From an uncultured Clostridia bacterium (GTDB lineage Bacteria; Bacillota; Clostridia; Christensenellales; Aristaeellaceae), in assembly GCA_934647235.1 (NCBI GenBank), contig CAKUFG010000007.1:35074-99073 (forward strand): 64,000 nucleotides of DNA, given 5' to 3'. This document shows, piece by piece, positions 50,338-58,559 of the stretch; position 1 is the first letter of the stretch; the number at the start of each line of letters is the position of its first letter. Under the pieces are notes generated by a model. The model was not told the origin of the DNA. It did no database searches and worked only from the letters and a program-made list of their open reading frames with translations. A program made the position numbers and the translations under genes.

Positions 50338-51285
50338 ATGCGGCATATCTTTATCGTCAATCCCCGTTCCGGCCCCCAGGATGCAACGCCGGTGATCCAG
50401 AAGGCGCTGAGCGAGCTGAACCCTGCGGAGCCTTATGAAATCTATGTGACCAGCGCGCCGGGGGACGCGACGGAGTATGTGCGCGCCCGCTGCCAGGCGG
50501 ATGCCTCGCCCCTGCGCTTTTATGCCTGCGGCGGCGACGGCACCCTGAATGAAGTGATTAACGGTGCAGCCGGCTATGATAACGCCGCGGTGGGCTGCTA
50601 TCCCTGCGGCAGCGGCAACGATTTTATCAAGTACTTTGGCGGCCGCCGGTATTTTACCGATCTGGGCGCGTTGATGAGCGGGCATGAGCAGCGGGTGGAT
50701 ATGATCCGTGTGAACGACCGTTATGCCATCAATGTGGTCAATATGGGCTTTGAAGCCAAGACGGCGGCGCGGATGATCAAATTCCGCCATTTCCCCATCA
50801 TGCACGGCTACCGCGCCTATTATGGCGCGATTGTGCTGACGCTGATTGACGGCATCCGCCATCGCTGCAGGATTGCGGTGGACGGCGAAGAGATGATCGA
50901 CGGCAGCATCCTGCTGTGCACCCTGGCCAACGGCGATTATGTGGGCGGTTCCTTCCGCTGCGCGCCGCGTGCGGACGTGGCCGACGGGCAGATCGAGGTT
51001 TGTATCGTCACGCCCATTTCGCGCTTCCGCTTTGCCAAGCTGATCGGCTATTATCAGCGCGGCGAGCATCTGGATAATCCGCTGCTGCGGGACTGCATTC
51101 ACTATTGCCGGGGCCGCAAGGTGGTAATCGATGCGGAGCCGGGCTTCCTGATGTGCCTGGACGGCGAAATCACCAGCGGCTCGCACTTTGAAATTGAAAA
51201 TGTGCCCTCTGCCCTGCGCTTTATCGTGCCCGAAGGGGCGCAGCACCATGCCGAGGGCATCAGCATGGCGGAAGAGGCCGTATGA
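50338..51285 (+). CDS. diacylglycerol kinase-like lipid kinase (DagK/YegS family)
   Basis: A 315-residue lipid kinase. FIVNPRSG at the start and ACGGDGTLNEVINGA near residue 62 form the ATP site, followed by YPCGSGNDFIKYF near 92 and a beta-sandwich C-domain. It phosphorylates diacylglycerol or a related lipid in membrane-lipid recycling. GAGGGAGG before 50338 sets the start; the frame upstream to 50245 lacks a ribosome binding site. Confidence 0.92.
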   Translation: MRHIFIVNPRSGPQDATPVIQKALSELNPAEPYEIYVTSAPGDATEYVRARCQADASPLRFYACGGDGTLNEVINGAAGYDNAAVGCYPCGSGNDFIKYFGGRRYFTDLGALMSGHEQRVDMIRVNDRYAINVVNMGFEAKTAARMIKFRHFPIMHGYRAYYGAIVLTLIDGIRHRCRIAVDGEEMIDGSILLCTLANGDYVGGSFRCAPRADVADGQIEVCIVTPISRFRFAKLIGYYQRGEHLDNPLLRDCIHYCRGRKVVIDAEPGFLMCLDGEITSGSHFEIENVPSALRFIVPEGAQHHAEGISMAEEAV

Positions 51286-51683
51286 CGGCCAAGCGCGTGA
51301 TATGCGCGGCCATCTGCCGCGATGAGCGGGTGCTGCTGGCACGCCGCGCGCCGGGGCAGAAGCACGCGGGCCTGTGGGAGTTTCCCGGCGGCAAGGTGGA
51401 GGCGGGCGAAACGGACGAGGCCTGCCTGGAGCGCGAGCTGCAGGAGGAATTTGGCATTGCGGGTCGCACGGGCGCGCATATCTGCGACAGCGTGTGCGCA
51501 TATCCGGAGCTGGACTTGCAGATTACCCTGTGCGCGTATTTCTTTGATTGGCAGGCGGGCGAATTCCAGCTTCGCGTGCACGATCAAATCCTGTGGGCGG
51601 ATGCGGAGGCACTGAAAACAGCACAGCTTACGGCTGCCGATGTGGAGATCGCCGCAGCGGTGGGGCGGCTGCTGGCAGGATAA
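51282..51683 (+). CDS. MutT-type Nudix hydrolase
   Basis: A 133-residue Nudix protein. The full Nudix box starts GGKVEAGETDEACLEREL and ends QEEFGI (residues about 37-60). The size and the LWEFPGGK lead-in match MutT/NudG enzymes that hydrolyse oxidised or methylated (d)NTPs. Its ATG overlaps the kinase stop by 4 bp. Confidence 0.93.
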   Translation: MTAKRVICAAICRDERVLLARRAPGQKHAGLWEFPGGKVEAGETDEACLERELQEEFGIAGRTGAHICDSVCAYPELDLQITLCAYFFDWQAGEFQLRVHDQILWADAEALKTAQLTAADVEIAAAVGRLLAG

Positions 51684-51785
51684 ATACTGACGCATAAAAA
51701 CCAGGCCGACGCTTTGCCGTGTGCCGATGAGACAGTAATTTGAGAAACTACAAAATCGGCATCTGTCAAGCAGGATTGGACAACA

Positions 51786-51827
51786 AAACAGGCGGCGCTC
51801 AGCTTCGGCTGGGCGTTGCCTGTTTTT
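51786..51827 (+). terminator. terminator downstream of mutT
   Basis: A two-part stem, AAACAGGC/GCCTGTTT outside and CGCTCAGC/GCTGGGCG inside, closed by a TTCG loop and followed by a T run. Confidence 0.8.
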
Positions 51828-51978
51828 GTACATTTGCGTCTGTGCATAATACCTCGCAAAGTTGTAAAACCGATAAGCGGCTGTTTCGATGCAGCGTATG
51901 TTTAACAGCGGCAAAACGGGAAATAGGCTTGTATTCGCAGAAAAGCTGCATTTTAGGGTGTAACTTCCGAGTATTCTA

Positions 51979-52008
51979 TTGAAAACAGAGCGATCCTTGT
52001 GATATACT
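51979..52008 (+). promoter_or_regulatory. promoter of the DUF6061-like pseudogene
   Basis: TTGAAA at 51979-51984, 18 bp, TATACT at 52003-52008. Confidence 0.55.
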
Positions 52009-52042
52009 GTGCGTACAAACCGGCGGGCAGGAGATATGGCAA

Positions 52043-52298
52043 ATGGAAAAGCTGATTGCTTGTGCGTTCAATATGGTCAGCAGCTGCGTGGAGCTGAACT
52101 TCAGCGACAGCAGTATGATCGCCATTGACTGCACAGCTATGGAAAACAGAATTGCTGGCAATATATATTCTGCGGTCAGAGCCTGACTGGCTGATCCGCA
52201 ATACCCCGTTGGCGCATGCTGATTCCGTTTTGAACGGCAGCACAAAGCTGTATTCTGAAGCAGCTGCTGAGTGCGGTCTTTGGAAGCAGATTACATGA
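52043..52298 (+). pseudogene. DUF6061-like small protein, frameshifted
   Basis: From the ATG (AGGAG nine bases before it) 47 codons give a start that resembles DUF6061 proteins, with VELNFSDSSMIAIDCTAMEN near residues 16-35. It stops at TGA 52184. The next frame continues from about 52177 as SEPDWLIRNTPLAHADSVL and ends at 52296, which is the usual second half of that family. One indel near 52170-52180 explains both parts. Naming is from memory of the family pattern. Confidence 0.6.
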
Positions 52299-52372
52299 GA
52301 AGTGAAGGCTTGGCACACCGGATACCGAGCTGAGAAAGATATACGGGGAAATGACACAGAGGTGAACGATTG

Positions 52373-53152
52373 ATGGAGGTTACATTTATAAATCCTGGTG
52401 TCGATTGCATGATTCAGAGTATCATGCGGTTTCAGACCGAAGGAGAAACCGGATTCTGGTCTGAACCTTTATACCATTTCTATCCGTAGCTTGACAGGAC
52501 ATTCGCTGCAAGCCTGCCGGCTGCAGAAAGAAGAGACTACATTGAACATACCATGAGAGCTGTCTATGCTGAGCTGGAGGACACGATCAATGAAAAGGCG
52601 ATCCTATATTCTCAACATTGGAACGCCTGCAAATCGCAGATTACAGCTGCTTTATCAGAGGCTTTCGGCATAGATTGCACAGGTTTGTTTAATGACCTGC
52701 GCTGCAATTTGAGTTTGAACCCCATTGAACCGCGTTTTCTGAAGGAGCACTGCTATGACACATTTTATTTGAACAGCGCAAGGGGTGCTGTTGGCGGTGG
52801 AATACATGAGATCATACACTTTATTTGGTTCTATGTATGGAACCAGTTGTTTGGAGATAACTACGACGAATATGAGCGTCCCTCGCTCAAATGGATATTG
52901 AGCGAAATGGTGGTCGAATCCGTGATGAGAGATGAGCGGCTTAGTTCCATCAACCCATATTTCCCGAGAGAAAACGGCGGATGCGTCTATCCGTATTTCT
53001 TTGATTTGATGGCGGATGGGAAACCTGTTCTTGACACATTGGACGCTATGTACAGAAGCCAGAATATTGAAGCTTTTATGCGAAACAGTTACGCTTGTTG
53101 TCAGAAGCATGAATTGGAAATCCGAAAACATATTCTGAAGTCCGAGGGGTAA
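52373..53152 (+). pseudogene. HExxH metalloprotease-like protein interrupted by an in-frame amber codon
   Basis: One continuous frame of 259 codons interrupted by a single TAG at 52487 (codon 39). Before it lies MEVTFINPGVDCM and so on; after it LDRTFAASLP continues naturally. The zinc-binding GGIHEIIHF and a downstream Glu in WILSEMVVE look like a zincin, and the whole reads as a globular cytoplasmic protein of unknown function. A 199-residue product from the ATG at 52553 is possible. Codon use is AT-richer than the neighbours, with TTA and AGA codons. The amber may be a mutation or may be read through. Confidence 0.6.
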
Positions 53153-53154
53153 GC

Positions 53155-53299
53155 TATGCCCTTGGAGAGCTTGCCAAGGCAGTCTATGCGGATGCACCTG
53201 ACAAGTCCAGCGGCAAGCGCAGACAAAAAGGCACATATCGAGTACGACCTTGCGGGCTGCATTCCCGTGGATGAGCTGCCAAAAGCAGAACAGGCATGA
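53155..53299 (+). pseudogene. 3' remnant of a serine site-specific recombinase
   Basis: One frame reads YALGELAKAVYADAPDKSSG and KRRQ, then a one-base insertion in the A5GG run shifts to AHIEYDLAGCIPVDELPKA. This pattern is the C-terminal end of large serine recombinases carried by clostridial mobile elements. The rest of the gene is absent. Confidence 0.6.
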
Positions 53300-53317
53300 C
53301 CGGAATCATGCCTGTTC
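53288..53317. terminator. 12-bp inverted repeat at the recombinase remnant stop
   Basis: GAACAGGCATGA and TCATGCCTGTTC pair perfectly around CCGGAA; a C-rich stretch and then TTTTA follow. Confidence 0.6.
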
Positions 53318-53341
53318 CCCCAAATTGAATTTTACTGTCTT

Positions 53342-53373
53342 ACCGGCAGGGAGCCTTTGCCGGTCCGGTTTTT
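53342..53373 (+). terminator. second hairpin with T run
   Basis: ACCGGCA / TGCCGGT with a 9-nt loop, followed by CCGGTTTTT. It lies just outside the decayed island. Confidence 0.5.
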
Positions 53374-53401
53374 CGCTGTCAGCTATTGATATTAATGATT
53401 G

Positions 53402-53938
53402 TTATTCCGCGCGCATTTCAGCGTCGGGGATAACGTCCCACGCCAGCGCGCCCAGCTGCGCAGGCAGCGACATGGTGACAACGCCGTTGAAGTGCACAGC
53501 GATGTGCTCGCCCTCTGCAGGCAGCGCCAGGTCTTCCGGCAGATGCACGATGTATTCCTGCTGGGTGTCGTCCGCAATCAGGGTGACTTCGCCATCGCCA
53601 ACGGCACTGACGACGCCCTGAATGGTCGCGCCGTAAACGCGCTGCGCGTACAGCTGCGCCGGGATGGAGCGGGTGGTAGCGCCGTTGAAATCTACCATTA
53701 CGTACTGACCGGCCTGAATGGCCTCGGCCAGATCGAAGACGGTGTTCTTATCGGTGTTGACCTGTACGGTCTGGTTGTCCTGGTTGAGGAGCAGGAACGC
53801 GCCGTCGTCCAGCATTTCAAGCACATAGCCGTGCTGAATCTGAACGGCGTCGGCCGTTTCAGTCGTTACGGCGGATGCGCCGGTAACCAGGGTGAGCAGC
53901 GCCACCAGGATGGATACGATCTTTGTAGAAATCAACAT
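53402..53938 (-). CDS. secreted protein with two internal repeats
   Basis: A 178-residue exported protein of unknown family. The signal peptide is about residues 1-23 (ASA before VTTET). The mature part has two similar halves: each ends in a VxFNGxxTxSIPAQLxA-like motif (near 83-97 and 148-162) after a strand-rich segment beginning G-V/Y-V. GGAGG stands nine bases before the ATG. Its position downstream of the MMPL exporter gene, on the same strand, suggests joint transcription. Confidence 0.75.
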   Translation of the reverse strand: MLISTKIVSILVALLTLVTGASAVTTETADAVQIQHGYVLEMLDDGAFLLLNQDNQTVQVNTDKNTVFDLAEAIQAGQYVMVDFNGATTRSIPAQLYAQRVYGATIQGVVSAVGDGEVTLIADDTQQEYIVHLPEDLALPAEGEHIAVHFNGVVTMSLPAQLGALAWDVIPDAEMRAE

Positions 53939-53987
53939 TTTTGAAATCCTCCGTTTTGAAATTGCGGGCCGTTGTTTTGCCCTGCAC

Positions 53988-56204
53988 TTATTGAACGGAT
54001 GGGTCAGGAGAAAGTTCCGCCTTTTTAGAATTTTTTTTGACGATCCAGCGATCCAGCCAAATCAGCAGCTGCGGCAGCAGGAACAGAATCAGCAGTACCG
54101 ATACCACCGCGCCGCGCGCCAGCATGATGCCGATGGAGGAAATATAGAAAACCGTGCTGATCTTGCCTACCGCGAAGCCTGCTGTAATCAGCGCCAGACC
54201 CGAGGTCAGGATGGTTTGCAGCGACATCTGCATGGCCTGCGCTACGGCCTCGCGCGGGGGAAGGGTGCTGCGGCATTCGCGGTAATGGCTGGTCAGCAGG
54301 ATGCCGTAATCGATGGTTGCGCCCATCTGCAGCGCCACGCAGATCAGATAGCACATGAAGAATACCGAGCCGTCTACCAGCCCGGAGAAGGCCATGTTGA
54401 TGTATACCGCGCCCTGAATCAGGCAGACAAGCATCGCCGGGATGACCAGCGAACGGAAGGAGATCATCACAATCAGGAATACCAGGCCGATGGTGATCAG
54501 GCTGACGCGCGTCATATCGCCCGTAAAGGAGGTGGCGATATCATCCATGGCAACCAGCATGCCGGAGAGCGCGCCGTCCTGGCCGTAATACTTATGGAGG
54601 ATGGTTTCGATTTGCTGCACCGCGTCGTGCGCATAGGGACTGGAAATAGCCAGGTTCAGCGACAAGAGCGCCCTGGCATAATGCGCGCCGTTAAAGGTGG
54701 AATTGGCGGTATTCAGCAGCGTTTCCGCCTGGTTAAGCTGCTCCATGGCCGCCTTGGGCACCAGCATGGAGAAGCGCTTGGCCAGGGGGATCAGACGCTC
54801 GATCAGCGCGTCGGCGCGGATACTGCCGGTCACGCCCAGCTGATTGAAGACCATCTGCACCTGCTGCTCGGAGTAGCCAAGCAGCTGTGCGGCCTTGGGC
54901 ACATCGTAGTATTCCAGCGCCTGCGCGCCGGTGGTTACCATGGCCTGTACGCTGTTGACGATGGGCTTGCCGTCAAAGGCGATGGCCTGCATTTCGGCCA
55001 GCATATCGCGCTGCCGCTGATAGCCCTCGTCCGTCGTATCGGTGGGGAAGAGCAGCACGATCTGGTTGTTTTGCCCGAACAGCTCGGATACCAGCTGCGA
55101 ATCCGCATCCATATCGCGCACGGTATAGGTGTAGGTGTTGCCAAATTGCAGGATGGTGCCGGCTACAATCAGCGCGATCAGCAGGACAGGCACCACGCCG
55201 CGCGCCCCGCGCGTGATGAGCCTGCCGCTGATATGCAGCGGCTTGTGCGCCGTTTTATCCAGCAGGGGAGAGCAGGCAACCAGCACGCCGGGCATCAGCA
55301 GAAATACGGTGAGCATGCTCAGTACGATGCCCTTGGCCAGCACAACGCCGATATCAAAGCCGATGGTAAAGCTCATGAACACCAGCGCCAGCATGCCCGC
55401 CACAGTGGTTAGCGCGCTGGAGGCGATGGGCATAAACGAGTCGGCCAGCGCCTGCGTCATGGCCTCACGTGGGGCCAGACCCTGCGCGCGCAGACGCTCA
55501 AAGGCGTTGATCAGCATGATGGAATAGTCCATCGCCAGCGCCAGCTGCAGGATGGCAGCCACGGCAAACGTGACAAACGAGATGCTGGGGAAGATCCAGT
55601 TGGTGCCCATATTGAGCAATATGGATACGGCGATAATGAGAAAAAAGATGAACGGCTCCAGCCAGGAACGCGACATAGCCAGCAGCACCGCCAGCACGAT
55701 TATGCAGGAAACCAGCATCACAATGGGCATTTCGCGGCCGATGTTCTGCTGCAAAAGACGGTTATCCTTGGGGCCGCCGCTGATCAGGTGCGGCGTATCG
55801 GCCAGCTGCGCTTCAATCGCATCGTATACTGCGTCCGAGCTGTCCTCGTTGGCGATCACGCGGATCAGGCGGTAGGTATTGCCGTCATGCTCCTTTGCGC
55901 CAGTTGCGGCGTCATGATTGGCCAGCATCACGCCGTCCAGCGCGGCGATCCAGGATGCCGTCTGCTGCGCGTCCTCCTCACTGCCATTCTTGAGGGCGAT
56001 GGACATGCCGGATACGCCGGAGAACTCGCTGTTCATGATGGCGAGGCCGCGCATGGCGGCGGTGTCGTCATCCAGATAGGAAATCAGATCGTAATTGACC
56101 TTGACGGAGCGGATGGTCGTGCCGCACAGGACGGCGAGAATCGGCATCAGGATCATCAATGGGATGCGCAGACGCACAATCAGCGCGGCGGCTTTCTGCC
56201 TCAT
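53988..56204 (-). CDS. MMPL-type RND family transporter
   Basis: A 738-residue membrane transporter with two repeats, each one membrane segment, a large outer domain and five further segments. Membrane blocks are near residues 12-30, 160-310, 335-355 and 560-720. LQLALAMDYSIMLINAFE near 215 and LQMGATIDYGILLTSHYRE near 615 carry the paired Asp-Tyr proton-relay motif. Such proteins export lipids or drugs in Actinomycetes and Bacillota. AAAAGGAG before the ATG supports the start. Confidence 0.92.
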   Translation of the reverse strand: MRQKAAALIVRLRIPLMILMPILAVLCGTTIRSVKVNYDLISYLDDDTAAMRGLAIMNSEFSGVSGMSIALKNGSEEDAQQTASWIAALDGVMLANHDAATGAKEHDGNTYRLIRVIANEDSSDAVYDAIEAQLADTPHLISGGPKDNRLLQQNIGREMPIVMLVSCIIVLAVLLAMSRSWLEPFIFFLIIAVSILLNMGTNWIFPSISFVTFAVAAILQLALAMDYSIMLINAFERLRAQGLAPREAMTQALADSFMPIASSALTTVAGMLALVFMSFTIGFDIGVVLAKGIVLSMLTVFLLMPGVLVACSPLLDKTAHKPLHISGRLITRGARGVVPVLLIALIVAGTILQFGNTYTYTVRDMDADSQLVSELFGQNNQIVLLFPTDTTDEGYQRQRDMLAEMQAIAFDGKPIVNSVQAMVTTGAQALEYYDVPKAAQLLGYSEQQVQMVFNQLGVTGSIRADALIERLIPLAKRFSMLVPKAAMEQLNQAETLLNTANSTFNGAHYARALLSLNLAISSPYAHDAVQQIETILHKYYGQDGALSGMLVAMDDIATSFTGDMTRVSLITIGLVFLIVMISFRSLVIPAMLVCLIQGAVYINMAFSGLVDGSVFFMCYLICVALQMGATIDYGILLTSHYRECRSTLPPREAVAQAMQMSLQTILTSGLALITAGFAVGKISTVFYISSIGIMLARGAVVSVLLILFLLPQLLIWLDRWIVKKNSKKAELSPDPSVQ

Positions 56205-56240
56205 ACGGAAGGTCTCCTTTTATCATCCAAAATACACTTC

Positions 56241-56269
56241 ATTATAGCATAAAAACGGTGAAAGATGAA
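56241..56269 (-). promoter_or_regulatory. promoter of the MMPL gene
   Basis: On the minus strand TATAAT (complement of 56241-56246) with extended -10 TGC and a weak -35 (TTCATC) 17 bp away. The ATGCTATAATGAA core equals that at 15736-15748. Confidence 0.6.
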
Positions 56270-56631
56270 GACTTTGCCACCGCTGCGCCGCAAATATTGA
56301 TGTTTGGAGAAAATATAAACGCGAGAATAAAATAACAGACCTGCTCTGAAAAAGGGTTTGAATTAATTAGACTATAGTATTGAAATACTGAATAAATGGA
56401 CATAATCAGTAGACTTTGCTGCGAGACTTCGCTCCGAAACACGCTCCCTGCCGCCACACCGTCGCATCTCATTAACTGCCAAAATTTGAAGCTTCAAAAA
56501 GATACACCAATTTGTTACTTATTGTTGCCGGAATATACGCGCCCCTCACAAATACGTTATAATCAAGCAATATTTCTTGTGTTTTACCGCCGCATGCTGC
56601 TAAAAATTGTTTGGCTTTAGATCCAATCTTA

Positions 56632-56660
56632 TTGATAATCCGTTCCTTTTATGGTAGAAT
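56632..56660 (+). promoter_or_regulatory. promoter of the SARP-like regulator gene
   Basis: TTGATA at 56632-56637, 17 bp, TAGAAT at 56655-56660 with extended -10 TGG. Confidence 0.7.
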
Positions 56661-56774
56661 GTAACCGTTAATCAAAGCATCCTGTCATCTGCATATGCAA
56701 CGCCATGAAATGGCGATATTTAAGCACTGAAATGACGCACAAAGGATAAAGGATGCAAAGGAGGGATCACACCC

Positions 56775-57998
56775 ATGGACACATCCATCCGGATTCAACT
56801 GATGAACACCTTCGCTATTTATGTTGATGCGCAGGAGGCGGATCAGCTGCTGAACAAGTCCCGCAAGGGCGCGGCGCTGATGCAGTACCTGATACTCAAC
56901 GGCGGTCAGTCCGTCCCCAATTACCGCATTTTAGGCACGCTCTGGGCCGACGACCACAGCACCAATCCTGAAAACGCGCTCAAGACCCTCGTGAGCCGGC
57001 TGCGCATCATTCTGAACCAGGTTTATCCCGGCATGGGCACCTGCATCGTTGCAGATCGCGGCGCTTACCACTGGAAAAGCCTGCCGAATATGACGATCGA
57101 TGTGTATGAAATCGAGGAGCTTTTTGATCATCTCAGCGCGCCAGGCACCACGCCCTTTCAGCAGCGCGCCTGGTATGCCGATCTTCTGCGCCTCTATACG
57201 GGCGATCTGCTCCATTCCAGCGAGCAGTGCGATTGGGCCCTGGCGCGCGGCACCCTGCTGCACAACAAATATATGTCCTCCGTCTATGCCTATATCGAGA
57301 TGCTCAAGGCCGACGAAAACTATGAGGAGGTTGCCACTGTTTGCCGTTCCGCGCTGGACGTCGATCAGTTCGACGACCGCCTGCATATGGAGCTGATGAC
57401 CGCGCTGATCAAGACCAACCGCACCAGCGACGCGCTGATTCAGTACAAGCACGTCATGCACCTCAATTATCGCTATTTGGGCATTCAGCCCAGCGACGAT
57501 ATGCAGGAGTTTTATAAGCAGATCGTCCACGCCGGCAAAACGCTGGATTTCAACCTCGATTCCATCCGCCGCGAGCTGATGGAAAGCGGCGAGCAGCGCG
57601 GCGCGTTCATCTGCGAATACGCCGTCTTTAAGGAAATTTACAACCTGCAGATGCGCAATCTGGAGCGCCTGGGCTCCACCATGTTCCTTGCCATTATTAT
57701 GGTAGGAAATTCCGATGATCCCAGCGTCAGCAGCATCAAGCAGAACAACATCGTCAACGGCCTGCTGGAGATCCTGCGCGCAAATCTTCGAAAGGGGGAT
57801 ACCATCACCCACGTTTCGCCCACCATCATCGCCCTGCTGCTGCCCACCGTCAATTACGCCACCGGCAACCTGGTTATGGAGCGCATCAAGCGCCTCTTCT
57901 ACCGCAAATACCCCAACTCCACCGTCGCCTTTAATTACCGCGTCGGCCCGCTCAGCAGCGATGAAAACTATTTTAAGGAAAACGTAATAAAAAGTTAA
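56775..57998 (+). CDS. SARP/BTAD-type regulator with degenerate GGDEF-like C-terminus
   Basis: A 407-residue regulator. Residues about 5-100 are a winged helix of OmpR/SARP type (NPENALKTLVSRLR is the recognition region), about 105-250 the helical BTAD domain with ADLLRLYTGDLL and QFDDRLHMELMTALI, and about 270-400 a region with the strand order of GGDEF domains: FLAIIMV, then RKGDTITHVSPTIIALLLP and a closing VAFNYRVGPL, but lacking the GGDEF catalytic loop. GGAGGG precedes the ATG. Lying directly upstream of the surface-protein genes, it probably controls them. Confidence 0.8.
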   Translation: MDTSIRIQLMNTFAIYVDAQEADQLLNKSRKGAALMQYLILNGGQSVPNYRILGTLWADDHSTNPENALKTLVSRLRIILNQVYPGMGTCIVADRGAYHWKSLPNMTIDVYEIEELFDHLSAPGTTPFQQRAWYADLLRLYTGDLLHSSEQCDWALARGTLLHNKYMSSVYAYIEMLKADENYEEVATVCRSALDVDQFDDRLHMELMTALIKTNRTSDALIQYKHVMHLNYRYLGIQPSDDMQEFYKQIVHAGKTLDFNLDSIRRELMESGEQRGAFICEYAVFKEIYNLQMRNLERLGSTMFLAIIMVGNSDDPSVSSIKQNNIVNGLLEILRANLRKGDTITHVSPTIIALLLPTVNYATGNLVMERIKRLFYRKYPNSTVAFNYRVGPLSSDENYFKENVIKS

Positions 57999-58132
57999 CA
58001 CACCTGCGCCGTCCTGAGGGCATGTGCCCGCAGATGTAACCGACTGCGTAACCAATGCTGGCTATAATTTTTCTGTACGCTGGAAAAGGTATGGATATGC
58101 GCCAAGCATTAGTTATTAAGGAGGTATCTGTC

Positions 58133-58477
58133 ATGAAAAGGACGCTTGCTCTCATCCTGATTGCTCTTACGGCTTTTGCCGCGGTTGTCTGCTGGGGCGG
58201 AAACGGCTTTGTCGCCCACGCGGATGATCCGCAGTTCACCGCCGCCGTCAAGGTCGGCCTGGCCTCCGATGGCGAGCTTTATTACGGCGATACCGCCCGC
58301 CTCTACGCCGATATCCAGGATGCCAATATGGCTTACACCATCACCTGGCAGGCGGATGACGGCAGCGGCTGGTATGATATCCAGCAGGGCGGCCTCAGCT
58401 ATACCGTGCAGCTCACGCCCGAGTGCGCCAATCGCCTCTATCGCGTTGTTCTCCAGGCGGAGGATTCCGCCCTCTAA
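58133..58477 (+). CDS. small secreted Ig-like protein
   Basis: A 114-residue exported protein. The signal peptide is about residues 1-30 (AHA before DDPQF). The mature part is one beta-rich domain with ITWQADDGSGWYDI near 78 and NRLYRVVLQAED at the end, which is clearly similar to the C-terminal domain of the next gene. The start follows AAGGAGG. A TATAAT at 58063 with poor -35 may be its own promoter. Confidence 0.75.
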   Translation: MKRTLALILIALTAFAAVVCWGGNGFVAHADDPQFTAAVKVGLASDGELYYGDTARLYADIQDANMAYTITWQADDGSGWYDIQQGGLSYTVQLTPECANRLYRVVLQAEDSAL

Positions 58478-58559
58478 TCTGTTCCCCATGCGGGGCGCTG
58501 GTCCCCGCAGTTGGCATATAGCTTCAATCCTTTAATAACCAATAAGGAGACGTCGAATC

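Larger units (their letters stand above)
51684..52042. other. intergenic region after mutT
   Basis: It holds the hairpin terminator at 51786-51827 and, at its end, the promoter of the DUF6061-like gene. The base composition turns AT-richer here. No gene is seen between. Confidence 0.6.
56205..56774. other. divergent intergenic region between MMPL and SARP genes
   Basis: The 570 bp contain the two outward promoters, the palindrome TTTGAAGCTTCAAA (56485-56498), a consensus TATAAT at 56558-56563 without good -35, and a small hairpin CGCCAT/ATGGCG (56701-56715) in the SARP leader. AT-rich; no gene with a ribosome binding site. Confidence 0.6.
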
